Below, piece after piece: positions 30,892 to 40,332 of a DNA stretch of 64,000 bases. Source of the stretch: Candidatus Accumulibacter proximus (lineage in GTDB: Bacteria; Pseudomonadota; Gammaproteobacteria; Burkholderiales; Rhodocyclaceae); the NCBI GenBank assembly GCA_016709675.1, contig JADJMH010000023.1:22675-86674 (forward strand), written 5' to 3'. Numbering within the stretch: the first letter of the stretch is position 1; every line of letters begins with the position of its first letter. The notes beneath the pieces are model-generated. The model saw only the letters and a list, made by a program, of their open reading frames with translations. It was not told the DNA's origin and searched no databases. A program made the position numbers and the translations under genes.

Positions 30892-31371
30892 ATGGGCAAG
30901 ACACTCACACCGCTGATCGATCGGGTCAGCAATGAGCAACTCCTGGTCAAGGCTCGGGAATCGGTGCGCAAGCTCTGGCTATGCGGCCTCGGCGCTTACT
31001 CATTGGCGACCAAGAGCGGCGTACGGACCTTCGACAGCCTGATCCGTGAAGGCCAGGCTATCAGGCCGAAGGCGCGCCAGCAGATCGAAGAAAAATCCGT
31101 TGAATTGATGAACAACGCCAGCGCTACGCTTCAGCGCAGCGAGCAGTTGGTCAAGGAACGTTTTCTCCGGCCACTGGACTTCGTCCTCCTCGCCACTAGG
31201 CGCGACATCGAACAGCTTTCGCTGCGCGTGATCCAGCTCAGTGCCGAGGTACACAGCCTGGCAACCGGCAAGGCCAAACCCATGGCGAAGCCCCTAAACA
31301 AGCCGGCAATAAGGCCAGCTGCCAAGACGGATACGACGCAAGCTCCGCCGATGATCAGCAGCGCTGCGTAG
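30892..31371 (+). CDS. Phasin-like polyhydroxyalkanoate granule-associated protein
   Basis: A 159-residue protein of the PhaF/PhaI type that coats polyhydroxyalkanoate granules. It has the helical N-terminal domain with KLWLCGLGAYSLA and GVRTFDSLIREGQ, then a long amphipathic helix with heptad character (residues 60-120). The Lys/Pro/Ala-rich tail (KAKPMAKPLNKPAIRPAAK) resembles the DNA-binding tails of PhaF-type phasins. AAAGGAG lies 7 bases before the ATG. No pha synthase is in the window; the link to PHA is by family resemblance. Confidence 0.82.
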   Translation: MGKTLTPLIDRVSNEQLLVKARESVRKLWLCGLGAYSLATKSGVRTFDSLIREGQAIRPKARQQIEEKSVELMNNASATLQRSEQLVKERFLRPLDFVLLATRRDIEQLSLRVIQLSAEVHSLATGKAKPMAKPLNKPAIRPAAKTDTTQAPPMISSAA

Positions 31372-31458
31372 AGGCTTGCGGTGACCGTCGGGCAGCCAGC
31401 AGAAAACCAGCAGCCCTGGCACCGCACACCTGACAAGACGCTGGCAGGCATTTTTCCG

Positions 31459-31495
31459 GAAGAAGCCGCGTGCGCAATGCGCACGCGGCTTCTTC
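31459..31495. terminator. Perfect 17-bp hairpin between phasin and LysR genes
   Basis: GAAGAAGCCGCGTGCGC at 31459-31475 is followed by loop AAT and its exact complement at 31479-31495. It directly abuts the LysR stop codon and lies 88 bases after the phasin stop, so it may end both convergent transcripts. Flanking T runs are weak, so termination is inferred from position and stem strength. Confidence 0.6.
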
Positions 31496-32452
31496 CTATT
31501 CCTCGGCCACCTTTGCCGCCTCGCTACGCAACCATTGTCGGAAAGCGCTGACGATCGGACGATCAGCAACCGCCTCAGGCACCACCAGATAGTAGGCCTG
31601 GGTGCGCCGGATGACGATGTCGAAGGGCATGACCAAACGTCCGGCAGCCACCTCGGCTGCAACCAGCGGTTTTGAGGCCAGCGCTACTCCAACGCCATCA
31701 ATCGCTGCCGAGAGGACCAGTCCAGGATCGCTGAAATGCGTGCCGGCATTGGGATCGATGCCGGTCACCCCGGCGAGTTGTAGCCATTCTGCCCAGCTAG
31801 GACGGTCCACCAGTTCCATGATCGACTCGTCGTTCAGAAGGTTGTGACGTCTCAGGTCCCCTGGAACGTCCAGGGGTCGCATCCCCAGCAGCAGGCGCGG
31901 ACTACACACCACGGTATAGGCCGGCGCGAAGAGACGATCGACGCGGCAGCCGTCATACTGACCACGACCAAAGCGGATGAACACTTCGGTTTCGTCGTCG
32001 CGCACGTCGATTCTTTGCAGGCCAGAGACGCCTGAGACATCACGAGCATCGATCGTTTCGAGCGAGGCCGCCATGTGCAGTTGTATTTCCGGATGCGCGG
32101 CCGTAAATTCCGGCAGAAGGCGAATCAGCCACCGGGTCAGCAAAGCCGGCGGTGAGGTCACGAGCAGACGGCCACCGGCTTCATGCTGCCGGGTGCTTTC
32201 GATTGCCGCAGCGAAGCATTCCAGGCCCTCACGCACCTTGGGCAGCATGGCCCGACCTTCTCGCGTCAGTTCAAGCGCCCGCGTCAAACGAAGGAACAGG
32301 TCAAAGCCAAGGTACTCCTCAAGGCCCCGAATCTGGTGGCTGATCGCGGTTGGCGTCACCGAAAGCTCGGCGCCGGCGTCCTTGAAACTCAGGTGGCGAG
32401 CCGCCGCTTCAAAGGCACGCAGGGCGTTGAGGGGAGGCAGACGGTAAGTCAT
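31496..32452 (-). CDS. LysR-family regulator, GcvA-like
   Basis: A 318-residue transcription regulator with an N-terminal winged helix-turn-helix (LNALRAFEAAARHLSFKDAG, then VTPTAISHQIRGLEEYLG) of the GcvA subgroup and a periplasmic-binding-like effector domain from about residue 90. GcvA activates glycine cleavage genes in E. coli, and a gcv operon lies 11 kb away in this window; the regulatory link is only a possibility, since this subgroup is large. The gene is divergent from a 59-residue + strand frame, which may be its immediate target. Confidence 0.88.
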   Translation of the reverse strand: MTYRLPPLNALRAFEAAARHLSFKDAGAELSVTPTAISHQIRGLEEYLGFDLFLRLTRALELTREGRAMLPKVREGLECFAAAIESTRQHEAGGRLLVTSPPALLTRWLIRLLPEFTAAHPEIQLHMAASLETIDARDVSGVSGLQRIDVRDDETEVFIRFGRGQYDGCRVDRLFAPAYTVVCSPRLLLGMRPLDVPGDLRRHNLLNDESIMELVDRPSWAEWLQLAGVTGIDPNAGTHFSDPGLVLSAAIDGVGVALASKPLVAAEVAAGRLVMPFDIVIRRTQAYYLVVPEAVADRPIVSAFRQWLRSEAAKVAEE

Positions 32453-32567
32453 ATGGATGAGATATTCTCACGTATCGACTGACTATTGATCGTTTGCCGG
32501 CACACCGGCAACGAAATACAGTAGCACTGCAGTCTCGGATATCGAGCATAACCCAAGGAAAAACAAG

Positions 32568-32747
32568 ATGAAAACCGACCTCAACCGTGAACAGATGATG
32601 ACGATCGTTGAGCGCGCTCGTTACCAACGCAGCATCGCCGCCGGCGAAATCATTGTTGTGACCTCTGGCAAGGCGCTGACCTGGCTGGCAAAGTGGACCG
32701 ACAGGTTGCTGCACGCGCTATTGATGTCGCCGACGGCGCGTCAGTGA
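32568..32747 (+). CDS. 59-residue small protein divergent from the LysR gene
   Basis: ATG at 32568 with AAGGA about 10 bases upstream. The translation is MKTDLNREQMMTIVERARYQ..., continuing with RSIAAGEIIVVTSGK and a hydrophobic, tryptophan-containing amphipathic segment (ALTWLAKWTDRLLHALL). Such small divergent genes next to LysR regulators are often regulated targets. No known family is recognised. The following 296 bases to 33043 contain nothing I can identify. Confidence 0.5.
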   Translation: MKTDLNREQMMTIVERARYQRSIAAGEIIVVTSGKALTWLAKWTDRLLHALLMSPTARQ

Positions 32748-33043
32748 GGCTGTCGTCCGATCGGCTCTCGAATGGCGCTTCACAGCGTGGTGTCGGCAGC
32801 GTCCGACGCCACGCGCAAGACGGCAGCACCAGGCCGGGGCGGTACGCCGACCGTGACTCCGACAGCTTGGCTACAGCTCAAGATCGCTGCCGTAACGACT
32901 GGATCGATTTTCCTCAGACCGACACCCGCTCGCCGGCAAAGCGAGGACAATTGAGCCCTGCGCTGCGACCCAACCGACCTGCGCCTGCCGGCCGCGCTCC
33001 CGGCAGGTAATGGGCGCTGCATCCTCATGCGAGAGGCCAAGTG

Positions 33044-33478
33044 ATGCCGAGAATCCAGATCGACCTGCCAGAACGTTTCGCCTTTTCCACCGAGATCACG
33101 CTCTACCTCAGCCACATGAACTACGGGGGGCACCTTGACAACGCACTTCTGCTGGCGGTGGTTTCCGAGGCGCGGCTGCGGTTTTTCAAGTCACTCGGCT
33201 ATACCGAACTCGATGTCGAAGGGCTGGGCATTGTCGTCGCCGACGTGGCCGTGCAGTACAGGTCTGAGGCATTTCACGGCGAGGTCATGGTCGTTCGCAT
33301 GACCGCCAGCGATTTCGGTAGCAAGGGCTGCGACCTGCTCTGGTGCCTTGCGGAGAAGTCGACCCAGCGCGAGGTCGCGCGCGGCAAGACCGGCATCGTC
33401 TTCTTCGATTACATCGCGCGGAAGGTCGCGCTGGTGCCGGAAAATTTTCGTACCCGAGCTGCAACACCCTCGCTGTAG
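33044..33478 (+). CDS. Hotdog-fold acyl-CoA thioesterase
   Basis: A 144-residue 4HBT-type thioesterase, probably releasing free acids from acyl-CoA. The early catalytic-loop region reads LSHMNYGGHLDNALLLAVVSEARLRF, close to the D-x-x-G-H-x-x-N pattern with Asn in place of the Asp. VQYRSEAFHGEVMVV then forms the hotdog beta strand. The ATG at 33044 follows GAGAGG; a GTG one codon earlier is also possible. It is tail-to-tail with the CBS-nucleotidyltransferase gene (30-base gap). Confidence 0.8.
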   Translation: MPRIQIDLPERFAFSTEITLYLSHMNYGGHLDNALLLAVVSEARLRFFKSLGYTELDVEGLGIVVADVAVQYRSEAFHGEVMVVRMTASDFGSKGCDLLWCLAEKSTQREVARGKTGIVFFDYIARKVALVPENFRTRAATPSL

Positions 33479-33508
33479 CAGCTCGGGTCGAGGGCCGGCA
33501 GGCAGCCC

Positions 33509-34972
33509 CTACGTCGGCATGTACTCGCGAATCAATCGCTTCTGCAGATTCTGGACCTGCTTGAGCGATTCCTTGAGGATCAGCCGATCCAGTTCGTGCA
33601 GGTCATCGGGATTCACCCGGTTGGATGCCGTTGCGTCGCGGCTGTTGACTTGCTGTTCGAGCCTGAGACGCTGAATGTGATGAAAGGCGTCGATCATCCC
33701 GGTCAGTTCGTAGGCCGCCATCCCGGTCTTCTCGCCGCTGACGCGCAAGCGCTCCGCCGTATTGGTATCCGGTATCTGCCTGGCCAGCGCGTAGATCCGC
33801 GCCGCATCAACGAAGGGCCGTGTGCCGTGCTTCTTGAGATCGATGGTGTGCGGAAAGTCCTTGTCGTCGTCGTAACGAAATCCCTTCCACCAGTTCAGCG
33901 GTGACTGCCAGTTCATCGTATTCTCGACCATCGCACGCATGAAGATCGGGTACGAGGACGCACTCTCGAGCAGCCACCTGCGCAGGTCATTGGTCAGCGA
34001 CTCCTGCCCGTAGAGGGCGCGCAGGTCGAAAAAGATGCTCGAATTGAGCAGTGCCTCCGGCTGCGGGCTTTCCAGCCAGCCAGAGAAAGCCAACCGCCAC
34101 TCGTCAGCGGACAGACACCACTGCGGATTGCTGGCCATGATGTTGCCCTTGCACAGCGGGAAGCCACAGGCATCAAGCGCCTCATTGACCGCCCGGGCAA
34201 AGGGCAGAAAGGCTTCGCGCAGGCTGGCCGCCTCAGCATCGGAGTCAGCAGCGAAGATCAGTCCATTGTCCTGATCGGTGGCCAGCGTCTGTTCGAGTCG
34301 CCCCTCGGAGCCGAACACTAGCCAGCACCAATGAACGTAGGGCAGATCGAACTGGCCGGCGACGAGTTCGATCACCTGCAGGGTCAACAGATCATTGAGC
34401 GACGACAGGCGGTGACAGAGGGCATCGGCACTCACCCGCTCCGCTACCAGGCGGGCAACAAAGCGCCGGATCTGGCCCGCCAGACAAACCAGTGTATGGA
34501 TATCCCGGGCCGCCAGGATCGAGGAGACCAGATCGTTGTTCTGCGCACCCGGCAGGGCATAAAGATCGGCCTGTGAAACCAGATTGAAGTAGCTGCCGTC
34601 GCCTTCGGTAAGCACCAGATGGCGCACGCCACGCCGAACCATCACCACGCTGGCCTGATGTGCGCTGCCATCAGCCGGCACGGTAATCAGACCACTGGTC
34701 ATCACCGTGGCGATCGGCGCCTGCAGATCGCCGCCCTCGATGGCAATCCGGCGCACCACGTCCTGCAGGGTGATGATACCGAGCGGCATCCGGCTGCCCT
34801 CATCGAGCACCACGACGGCGTCAGCGCGCATCCGGTCCAGCAGCAGCAAGGTCTCGCGCACGCTGGCAGCTGGCCCGACAGTCGGCGGCTGCCCGCGAAC
34901 CAGATGCCGCAGGGCAACGTAGGGCGAGAAAGGTGCGACGCTTCGCGCCTGCTCAGTACTTGAGTCGGGCAT
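33509..34972 (-). CDS. CBS-domain protein with DUF294 nucleotidyltransferase
   Basis: A 487-residue signalling protein. Two CBS motifs at about 30-150 (MPLGIITLQDVVRRIA; GVRHLVLTEGDG) should bind adenosyl ligands. A DUF294 nucleotidyltransferase domain follows (VFGSEGRLEQTLATDQDNGL, with the G-S and D-x-D pattern of GlnD-like enzymes), then the DUF294 C-terminal domain. The start ATG at 34972 lies inside the 3' end of the exonuclease-fusion gene (20-base overlap), so the two are coupled. Its target for nucleotidylation is unknown. Confidence 0.86.
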   Translation of the reverse strand: MPDSSTEQARSVAPFSPYVALRHLVRGQPPTVGPAASVRETLLLLDRMRADAVVVLDEGSRMPLGIITLQDVVRRIAIEGGDLQAPIATVMTSGLITVPADGSAHQASVVMVRRGVRHLVLTEGDGSYFNLVSQADLYALPGAQNNDLVSSILAARDIHTLVCLAGQIRRFVARLVAERVSADALCHRLSSLNDLLTLQVIELVAGQFDLPYVHWCWLVFGSEGRLEQTLATDQDNGLIFAADSDAEAASLREAFLPFARAVNEALDACGFPLCKGNIMASNPQWCLSADEWRLAFSGWLESPQPEALLNSSIFFDLRALYGQESLTNDLRRWLLESASSYPIFMRAMVENTMNWQSPLNWWKGFRYDDDKDFPHTIDLKKHGTRPFVDAARIYALARQIPDTNTAERLRVSGEKTGMAAYELTGMIDAFHHIQRLRLEQQVNSRDATASNRVNPDDLHELDRLILKESLKQVQNLQKRLIREYMPT

Positions 34973-37148
34973 GGTAGGTCCTCTGGCTGGCTTCACGCGC
35001 CTGCCGAAGCGTCTTGATCCCCGTCTCTGCCAGCAACGGCACCATCTTGAGAAAAACTTCCCCAGTGACCATCGCGTCGCCCAGCGCCGTGTGCCGCCCG
35101 AAGACCGAGACCCCGAGGCGTTCGGCGATCGCCTCGAGGCGATGGCTGGTCTGGTTGGGATTCAGGATCGCCGAGAGCAGCAGGGTGTCGAGTACCGGTT
35201 GTTCGAAACGCACGCCGGTCTGCCTCTCCTTCAGTTGCAGGAAGCGCATGTCGAAAGCGGCGTTGTGCCCGACCAGCACCGTATCGGCGCAGAAGGCGTG
35301 AAACTTGGGCAGCACGCTGTCGATGAACGGCTGTCCGACGAGCAGCTCGGGCGTGATGCCGTGCACCTCGATCGACTGTTGCGACAGCCGACAACGCGGA
35401 TCGATCAGTTGGTCGAAGCACTCATGACGAAGCAGACGACGATTGACGATCCGCGTCGCCCCGATCTGGATGATCTCGTCTCCCTGCGAAGGCTGCAGGC
35501 CCGTCGTTTCAGTATCGAAGACGGTGTAGCTCAACTCCGCCAGCAAGCGGTCGTCGAGTTCATGGCTGGCAGCCGACCAACCGAAGATATCGAAATCGTA
35601 GAACTCGGGACGCTCACCCTCGGCTGCGGCGACGATCGCCCGTGGCAAATCCGTCGGCGACGCGGCGGCCGGCAACATGGTACGGAAAAAGGCGCGATGC
35701 GAAACCCGCTCGCGCTGAAACCAGATCTCGCCGTTGCAGCGTTCGATCACATCGAGCACGCTGAGTGGCAATGACTCGCCGGCCGTCGTCATCGGATCCT
35801 GCAGCCAGCTCATCGCCGTTTCGTTGTTCATGAAGGTGCCTAGCCAGGACAGATCGAACTGCGCCAACTGTCCCATACGGGTCAGCGACAGCCGTACCTC
35901 GCGCACCTCATATTCGTCCTGCAAGCGCAGGGCCAGATAGCGCAGGGCCTGCAGTAGCCCGAAGCTGTCCACCCGCAGCCACAGTTCATCATCGACGTCT
36001 TCGGTCTTGACCGCCAGCGCACGCCGCTCGCTGGCGCGTCGCTCCCCGATGCGCCGCGCCGCCACCGCCACGAGTTCGCCACCGAGTATTTCCTCCAGCA
36101 ACCAGCGCTCACGCAGATCATTCGAGAATGCACCGGCCGCCTTCTCGAACTGGACCGACAGCGCGGCGGCCTCGTCACGAATGACGCGCAGGAAGCGGTC
36201 GCGCTGCTGACTCGGCATGTCGGAAAAGTCAGAGAGCATTTCACCCGCGGCGCGAATGCTGCCCAGGGGTCCGCGACCGCCCTCGATGAGTGCCTGGATC
36301 AACGCATCGCGCCGCGCATGCCGCTCGTTGGTACTGGTCACGTCTTCAAGCACGAGTACGAAACCGGTAATCGAAAGTCCACCAACCTGGGCGTGGTGCG
36401 GACCGTCGCCGCCCAGGACCGGTGACATGTGGGCGCGCAACAAGCGCCCCGAAGGCGTGACGGTAACGAACTGAGCCGAGCCGACCAGCTGCTTGCTGTC
36501 TCGCTCGGCCCGCTCTCGACTGGCTTGCTGCAGACGTTCCAGCGCATGCCCGATCAACGCGCGATCGAACACCGTGTAAATCGAACGTCCGAGGCCAAGC
36601 AATTCGGCATTGCTGCCGTCCTCTCCGGCCGACAGCTCCTGCTTGGCCCGCTGGTTATAGAGCAACACGCGGCCATCGAGGTTACAGACGACGACGCTCT
36701 GGCTCAGATCGGCCATCAGCGCCGCCAGACGGCTTCGTTCTTCCTCGAGCGAGGCGCGAGCTTCGCGCACGCGTTCGGCGACATCGTTTTCGCGCGCTTC
36801 GTGCAGGGCGAGCAACTGATTGGCCGCCTGGCCCAAGACCGCCAGTTCGCCGGTGCCCTGAACGCTGACCCGCAGGGTACTGTGCGCCAGTGTCGCCACA
36901 AGTTCTTCGGCCATCCGGAGGGGGGCGCTGACATACAGCGCGCAAAGCCGGAAAATCACCCAGCAGCTCACGGCACAGGCGGCCAGCGTCAGCACCACCA
37001 GGGCAACGATTCTTTCCTCGGGCGTCCGGCCACCACCGCTGGCATCCGCTTCGCCGGCCAGCATCAAACCTGCGGTCGCGGCGACTACCGCCAGCAGAAA
37101 GAGGCAGACCGCTGCCGCCGCCAGGACGGGCTTGCGCGCGGTCTTCAT
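34953..37148 (-). CDS. Membrane PAS/kinase-like sensor fused to DnaQ-type 3'-5' exonuclease
   Basis: A 731-residue fusion. Two N-terminal helices (about 8-31 and 46-70) and a HAMP-like linker anchor it. A PAS region (about 140-260: SQSVVVCNLDGRVLLYNQRA) and a histidine-kinase-like part without a recognisable phospho-accepting H-E/D motif or ATP-binding boxes follow (270-500). The last 190 residues are a DEDDh exonuclease: FDTETTGLQ, GHNAAFDMRFL and RHTALGDAM give the D-x-E, D and H-x5-D catalytic set. It starts 3 bases after the response regulator's 3' end, in a signalling operon. How signalling would couple to nucleic-acid trimming is unknown. Confidence 0.86.
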   Translation of the reverse strand: MKTARKPVLAAAAVCLFLLAVVAATAGLMLAGEADASGGGRTPEERIVALVVLTLAACAVSCWVIFRLCALYVSAPLRMAEELVATLAHSTLRVSVQGTGELAVLGQAANQLLALHEARENDVAERVREARASLEEERSRLAALMADLSQSVVVCNLDGRVLLYNQRAKQELSAGEDGSNAELLGLGRSIYTVFDRALIGHALERLQQASRERAERDSKQLVGSAQFVTVTPSGRLLRAHMSPVLGGDGPHHAQVGGLSITGFVLVLEDVTSTNERHARRDALIQALIEGGRGPLGSIRAAGEMLSDFSDMPSQQRDRFLRVIRDEAAALSVQFEKAAGAFSNDLRERWLLEEILGGELVAVAARRIGERRASERRALAVKTEDVDDELWLRVDSFGLLQALRYLALRLQDEYEVREVRLSLTRMGQLAQFDLSWLGTFMNNETAMSWLQDPMTTAGESLPLSVLDVIERCNGEIWFQRERVSHRAFFRTMLPAAASPTDLPRAIVAAAEGERPEFYDFDIFGWSAASHELDDRLLAELSYTVFDTETTGLQPSQGDEIIQIGATRIVNRRLLRHECFDQLIDPRCRLSQQSIEVHGITPELLVGQPFIDSVLPKFHAFCADTVLVGHNAAFDMRFLQLKERQTGVRFEQPVLDTLLLSAILNPNQTSHRLEAIAERLGVSVFGRHTALGDAMVTGEVFLKMVPLLAETGIKTLRQAREASQRTYHARLKY

Positions 37149-37151
37149 CGA

Positions 37152-37520
37152 CTACATCCCCAACAGCTTTCGCACCTCGGCGAGCAACTCCTTGGTTGAA
37201 AAAGGCTTCGTCATGTAGCCATCAGCACCGAGCCCGAGACCCTTGCTCACTTCCGTATCACGCCCCTTGGCAGTCAGCATCAGGATGCGCGTGGCGCTCA
37301 GATCCGGATCCGCACGCAAAGCCTGGCAGACGTCGAAGCCATTCATCTTCGGCATCATCACGTCGAGCAGGACGAGATCCGGCCGTTCGGCACGCACCTT
37401 GGCCAGCGCCTCCTCGCCGTCGCCGGCCACCAGCACCTCGAAGCCCTCGCGGCGCAGCAGGAACTCGATCGAGATGACAATGTTTTGTTCGTCGTCGGCA
37501 ATCAGTATTTTCTTGCTCAT
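37152..37520 (-). CDS. Single-domain response regulator
   Basis: A 122-residue CheY-like receiver with no output domain. Acidic pocket ADDEQN, phospho-acceptor Asp in LVLLDVMMPKMNG (near 54), Thr in LMLTAKG and Lys in YMTKPFST are all present. The start is the ATG at 37520 (MSKKILIADDE); the longer open frame is spurious. It lies 37 bases after the histidine kinase gene and 3 before the exonuclease fusion, so it is the probable phosphate receiver of that kinase. Confidence 0.93.
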   Translation of the reverse strand: MSKKILIADDEQNIVISIEFLLRREGFEVLVAGDGEEALAKVRAERPDLVLLDVMMPKMNGFDVCQALRADPDLSATRILMLTAKGRDTEVSKGLGLGADGYMTKPFSTKELLAEVRKLLGM

Positions 37521-37557
37521 CAACACTCCGATCATGAATGAACTACGCCAAATTCGA

Positions 37558-40323
37558 CTACCCACCCGCATCCTGCGCGAGCGCCTGCTCCTGAACCAGA
37601 GCAAGAGGCAATGTAAACCGGAAAGTCGCCCCCTCCCCCGGCACACTTTCCACCCAAAGCCGCCCGCCGAGGTGCTCGACGATGCGTCGGCTGATCGGCA
37701 GCCCGAGCCCGGTGCCAGACGGCTTGGCGGTCATCGTGTCGCCCACCTGCCGGAACTTCTCGAAAACCAGTTCCTGGTCCTCCGGCCGAATCCCCGGCCC
37801 GTTGTCGGCCACACTGACTTCGAGTCGATCGGCCAGCCGGCAAAGAGCCACCCGAACCCGGCCACTGCCAGGCGTCAGGAATTTCGCCGCGTTCGACAGC
37901 AGATTCAGCATCACCTGGATCAGGCGATCGCGGTCAGCCAGAATCAACGGCAGATTATCGGGCAGATCAAGCTCGACGTGCGCCCCTTTCTCATGAAAGA
38001 GCTGACTCGTCGCTGCCATCGACTGTTCGATGACTTCTTTCAGGTCGAGTTCGCAGGCGTTCCAGTCCGCCCTCCCCGACTCGATCTTTGCCAGGTCGAG
38101 GGTCTGGTTGATCAGCCGCGTCAGACGCTCGGCTTCGCTGACAATCAGCCCGAGAAAGCGCACGCGGTCGGCCAGGTGCATCCGCGGATCGTCGCGCAGC
38201 AGTTCCGAGAAGGCCCGGATCGAGGTCAGCGGCGTCCGCAGCTCGTGCGTCACCGAAGACATGATGTCGTCCTTTACCCGGTCGAGTTCCTGCAGGCGCT
38301 CATTGGCCTCCTGCAGCTCAAGCGTGGCCGCCGTCAACTCGCGCGACTTGCGCTCAAGTTCTCGGCTATAGGTACGCAGTTGCGACGCCTCGTCGAGGAT
38401 ATGCATCACCTCGTCGATACTCAGCGGCTCTTCCTTGGCCACCGAGGCCACCATGACACGCGCCGAGGCGCTGCCGATCGCGCCGGCGAGCAGTGATTCG
38501 GAGAACTGCACCAGCCGCGCATCGGCCTCCAGCGGGTTGCCGTCGCCCCCGCCGTGCCGGCGGGCATAGCCGGCAAAGGCCAGCTCGGCCTTCGTCGGGC
38601 CGAGAAAACGGCCAACCAGGGCCTGCAGATCACTCACCTTCGCGCGCCCCCGCCAGAGCACCGCACCGATCGGACCGCTTTCCTTCAGCGCGTCGACGAA
38701 TACCGTCGCCTGCGTCGCCTCGGCAACCTTCGGCGGCCGCAACAGCGAAACACCGACATAAGCGCCGATGTTGGCGAAAAAACTCCAGAACAGACAATGC
38801 GAAATCTCGTCAATACCCGTCAGACCGAACAGTTGCAGGGGCCGCAACAGCTCGATTCCGAACAGTCCATGGGTCAGAAAGCCATCCGGCAGCCAGCCCG
38901 ACTTGGCAAACGACGGCAGCAGCAAGGTGTAGCCCCAGACCAGAAAGCCTGCCGACAGACCGGCGAGGGCGCCGCCGCGCGTTCCCCCGCGCCAGTACAT
39001 GCCGCCGATCATCGCCGGCGCAAACTGGGCCACGGCCGCGAAGCTGATCAGGCCGATGGCGACCAGCGCGTAGGCCTCGCCCGCCAGCCGGAAGTAAAGA
39101 TAGCCGAGCAGCAGGATGACGACAATCGCGCCCCGGCGGATGACGAGCAGCAGACCGGAGAGGTCTCTGGCCTCGTCAAGCGCCTCCCTCTGATGGCGCA
39201 GGAGCAGCGGCATGACCAGGTCGTTGCAGACCATGGTCGACAGGGCGATGGTTTCGACGATGACCATGCCGGTCCCCGCCGACAGACCACCGATGAACAC
39301 CAGCAGCGCCAGCCCCTCCTGCCGCTGCGACATCGGCAGGGTCAGGACGAAGGTATCGGCATCGACTCCCTGCCCCGAGAAATGCAGCAGACCGCCAAGC
39401 GCGATCGGCAGGACGAAGAGATTGATCAGCAACAGATAGAGCGGAAACAGCCAGGCTGCCCGCTTCAGGTGCGCCTCGTTGACGTTCTCGACGACGGCGA
39501 CCTGGAACTGTCGCGGCAGAAAGAGAACCGCCATCGCCGACAGCACGATTAGCGCGAACCAACCCGTGTAGCCCTGGCCGGATGGAATCGCACTCGTCAG
39601 GTGGCGCAGTTCCGCGTGGGTCTCGACATGCTCGAAAATGTCGCCGAAACCATCGTAGAGCCCATAGGTCACAAAGACGCCGACCGCGATGAAGGCGACC
39701 AGTTTGACGCCGGACTCCAGCGCAATCGCCGCCACCATGCCCTCGTGGCGTTCAGTCGCGTCGAGATGCCGGGTACCGAAGACAATCGTGAAAGCCGCCA
39801 GGATCAGCGCTATGTAGAAGCTGATGTCGGCCGCCACCGGCAGCGTCGGACTGCGATTCGGCATGACGATTTCCGGGTAGCTGAGGAACAGGCTGACGGT
39901 GCTGGAAACGGCCTTGAGCTGCAGGGCGATGTACGGAATGATGCCGACCACAGCGATGATCGTCACCAGACCACCGAGGAGATGACTCTTGCCGTAGCGC
40001 GAGGAAATGAAGTCGGCGATCGAGGTGATGCGGTTGGCCTTGACGATGCGGATCATCTTCAGCAGCACGAACCAGCCGAGCGCCATGACCAGCGTTGGTC
40101 CCAGGTAGACCGGCAGGAAGCCGATGCCCGATACCGCAGCGCGCCCGACGCTGCCATAGAAGGTCCAGGTCGTGCAGTAGACGGCCATCGACAGGGCATA
40201 GATGGTCGGGTTGGCGATGATCGAGCGCCCCTGATCGGCGCGCTTGTCACCCCACCAGGCGACCGCAAACAACAGCCCGAGGTAGAGCAGCGAGACGGCG
40301 ATCAGGACTGGCGCGTCAAGCAT
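37558..40323 (-). CDS. SSS-type symporter-linked sensor histidine kinase
   Basis: A 921-residue membrane kinase of the CbrA-like architecture. Residues 1-500 form a sodium:solute symporter-like domain with about thirteen helices (ISSRYGKSHLLGG; GLSAGTGMVIVETIALSTMV). A linker (about 510-650) contains a STAC-like region. The kinase core has H-box SSVTHELRTPLTSI, N-box LLSNAAKF, G1 DNGPGI and G2 GTGLGL. It probably senses or responds to a transported small metabolite. The response regulator gene is directly downstream, and a small membrane protein gene is 9 bases upstream. Confidence 0.93.
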   Translation of the reverse strand: MLDAPVLIAVSLLYLGLLFAVAWWGDKRADQGRSIIANPTIYALSMAVYCTTWTFYGSVGRAAVSGIGFLPVYLGPTLVMALGWFVLLKMIRIVKANRITSIADFISSRYGKSHLLGGLVTIIAVVGIIPYIALQLKAVSSTVSLFLSYPEIVMPNRSPTLPVAADISFYIALILAAFTIVFGTRHLDATERHEGMVAAIALESGVKLVAFIAVGVFVTYGLYDGFGDIFEHVETHAELRHLTSAIPSGQGYTGWFALIVLSAMAVLFLPRQFQVAVVENVNEAHLKRAAWLFPLYLLLINLFVLPIALGGLLHFSGQGVDADTFVLTLPMSQRQEGLALLVFIGGLSAGTGMVIVETIALSTMVCNDLVMPLLLRHQREALDEARDLSGLLLVIRRGAIVVILLLGYLYFRLAGEAYALVAIGLISFAAVAQFAPAMIGGMYWRGGTRGGALAGLSAGFLVWGYTLLLPSFAKSGWLPDGFLTHGLFGIELLRPLQLFGLTGIDEISHCLFWSFFANIGAYVGVSLLRPPKVAEATQATVFVDALKESGPIGAVLWRGRAKVSDLQALVGRFLGPTKAELAFAGYARRHGGGDGNPLEADARLVQFSESLLAGAIGSASARVMVASVAKEEPLSIDEVMHILDEASQLRTYSRELERKSRELTAATLELQEANERLQELDRVKDDIMSSVTHELRTPLTSIRAFSELLRDDPRMHLADRVRFLGLIVSEAERLTRLINQTLDLAKIESGRADWNACELDLKEVIEQSMAATSQLFHEKGAHVELDLPDNLPLILADRDRLIQVMLNLLSNAAKFLTPGSGRVRVALCRLADRLEVSVADNGPGIRPEDQELVFEKFRQVGDTMTAKPSGTGLGLPISRRIVEHLGGRLWVESVPGEGATFRFTLPLALVQEQALAQDAGG

Positions 40324-40332
40324 CGTCGGCGC

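Noticed and set aside
31496..32452. Calling the LysR gene gcvA outright
   Set aside because: GcvA-like regulators are a large subgroup and the gcv operon here already has a riboswitch; the symbol is not justified.
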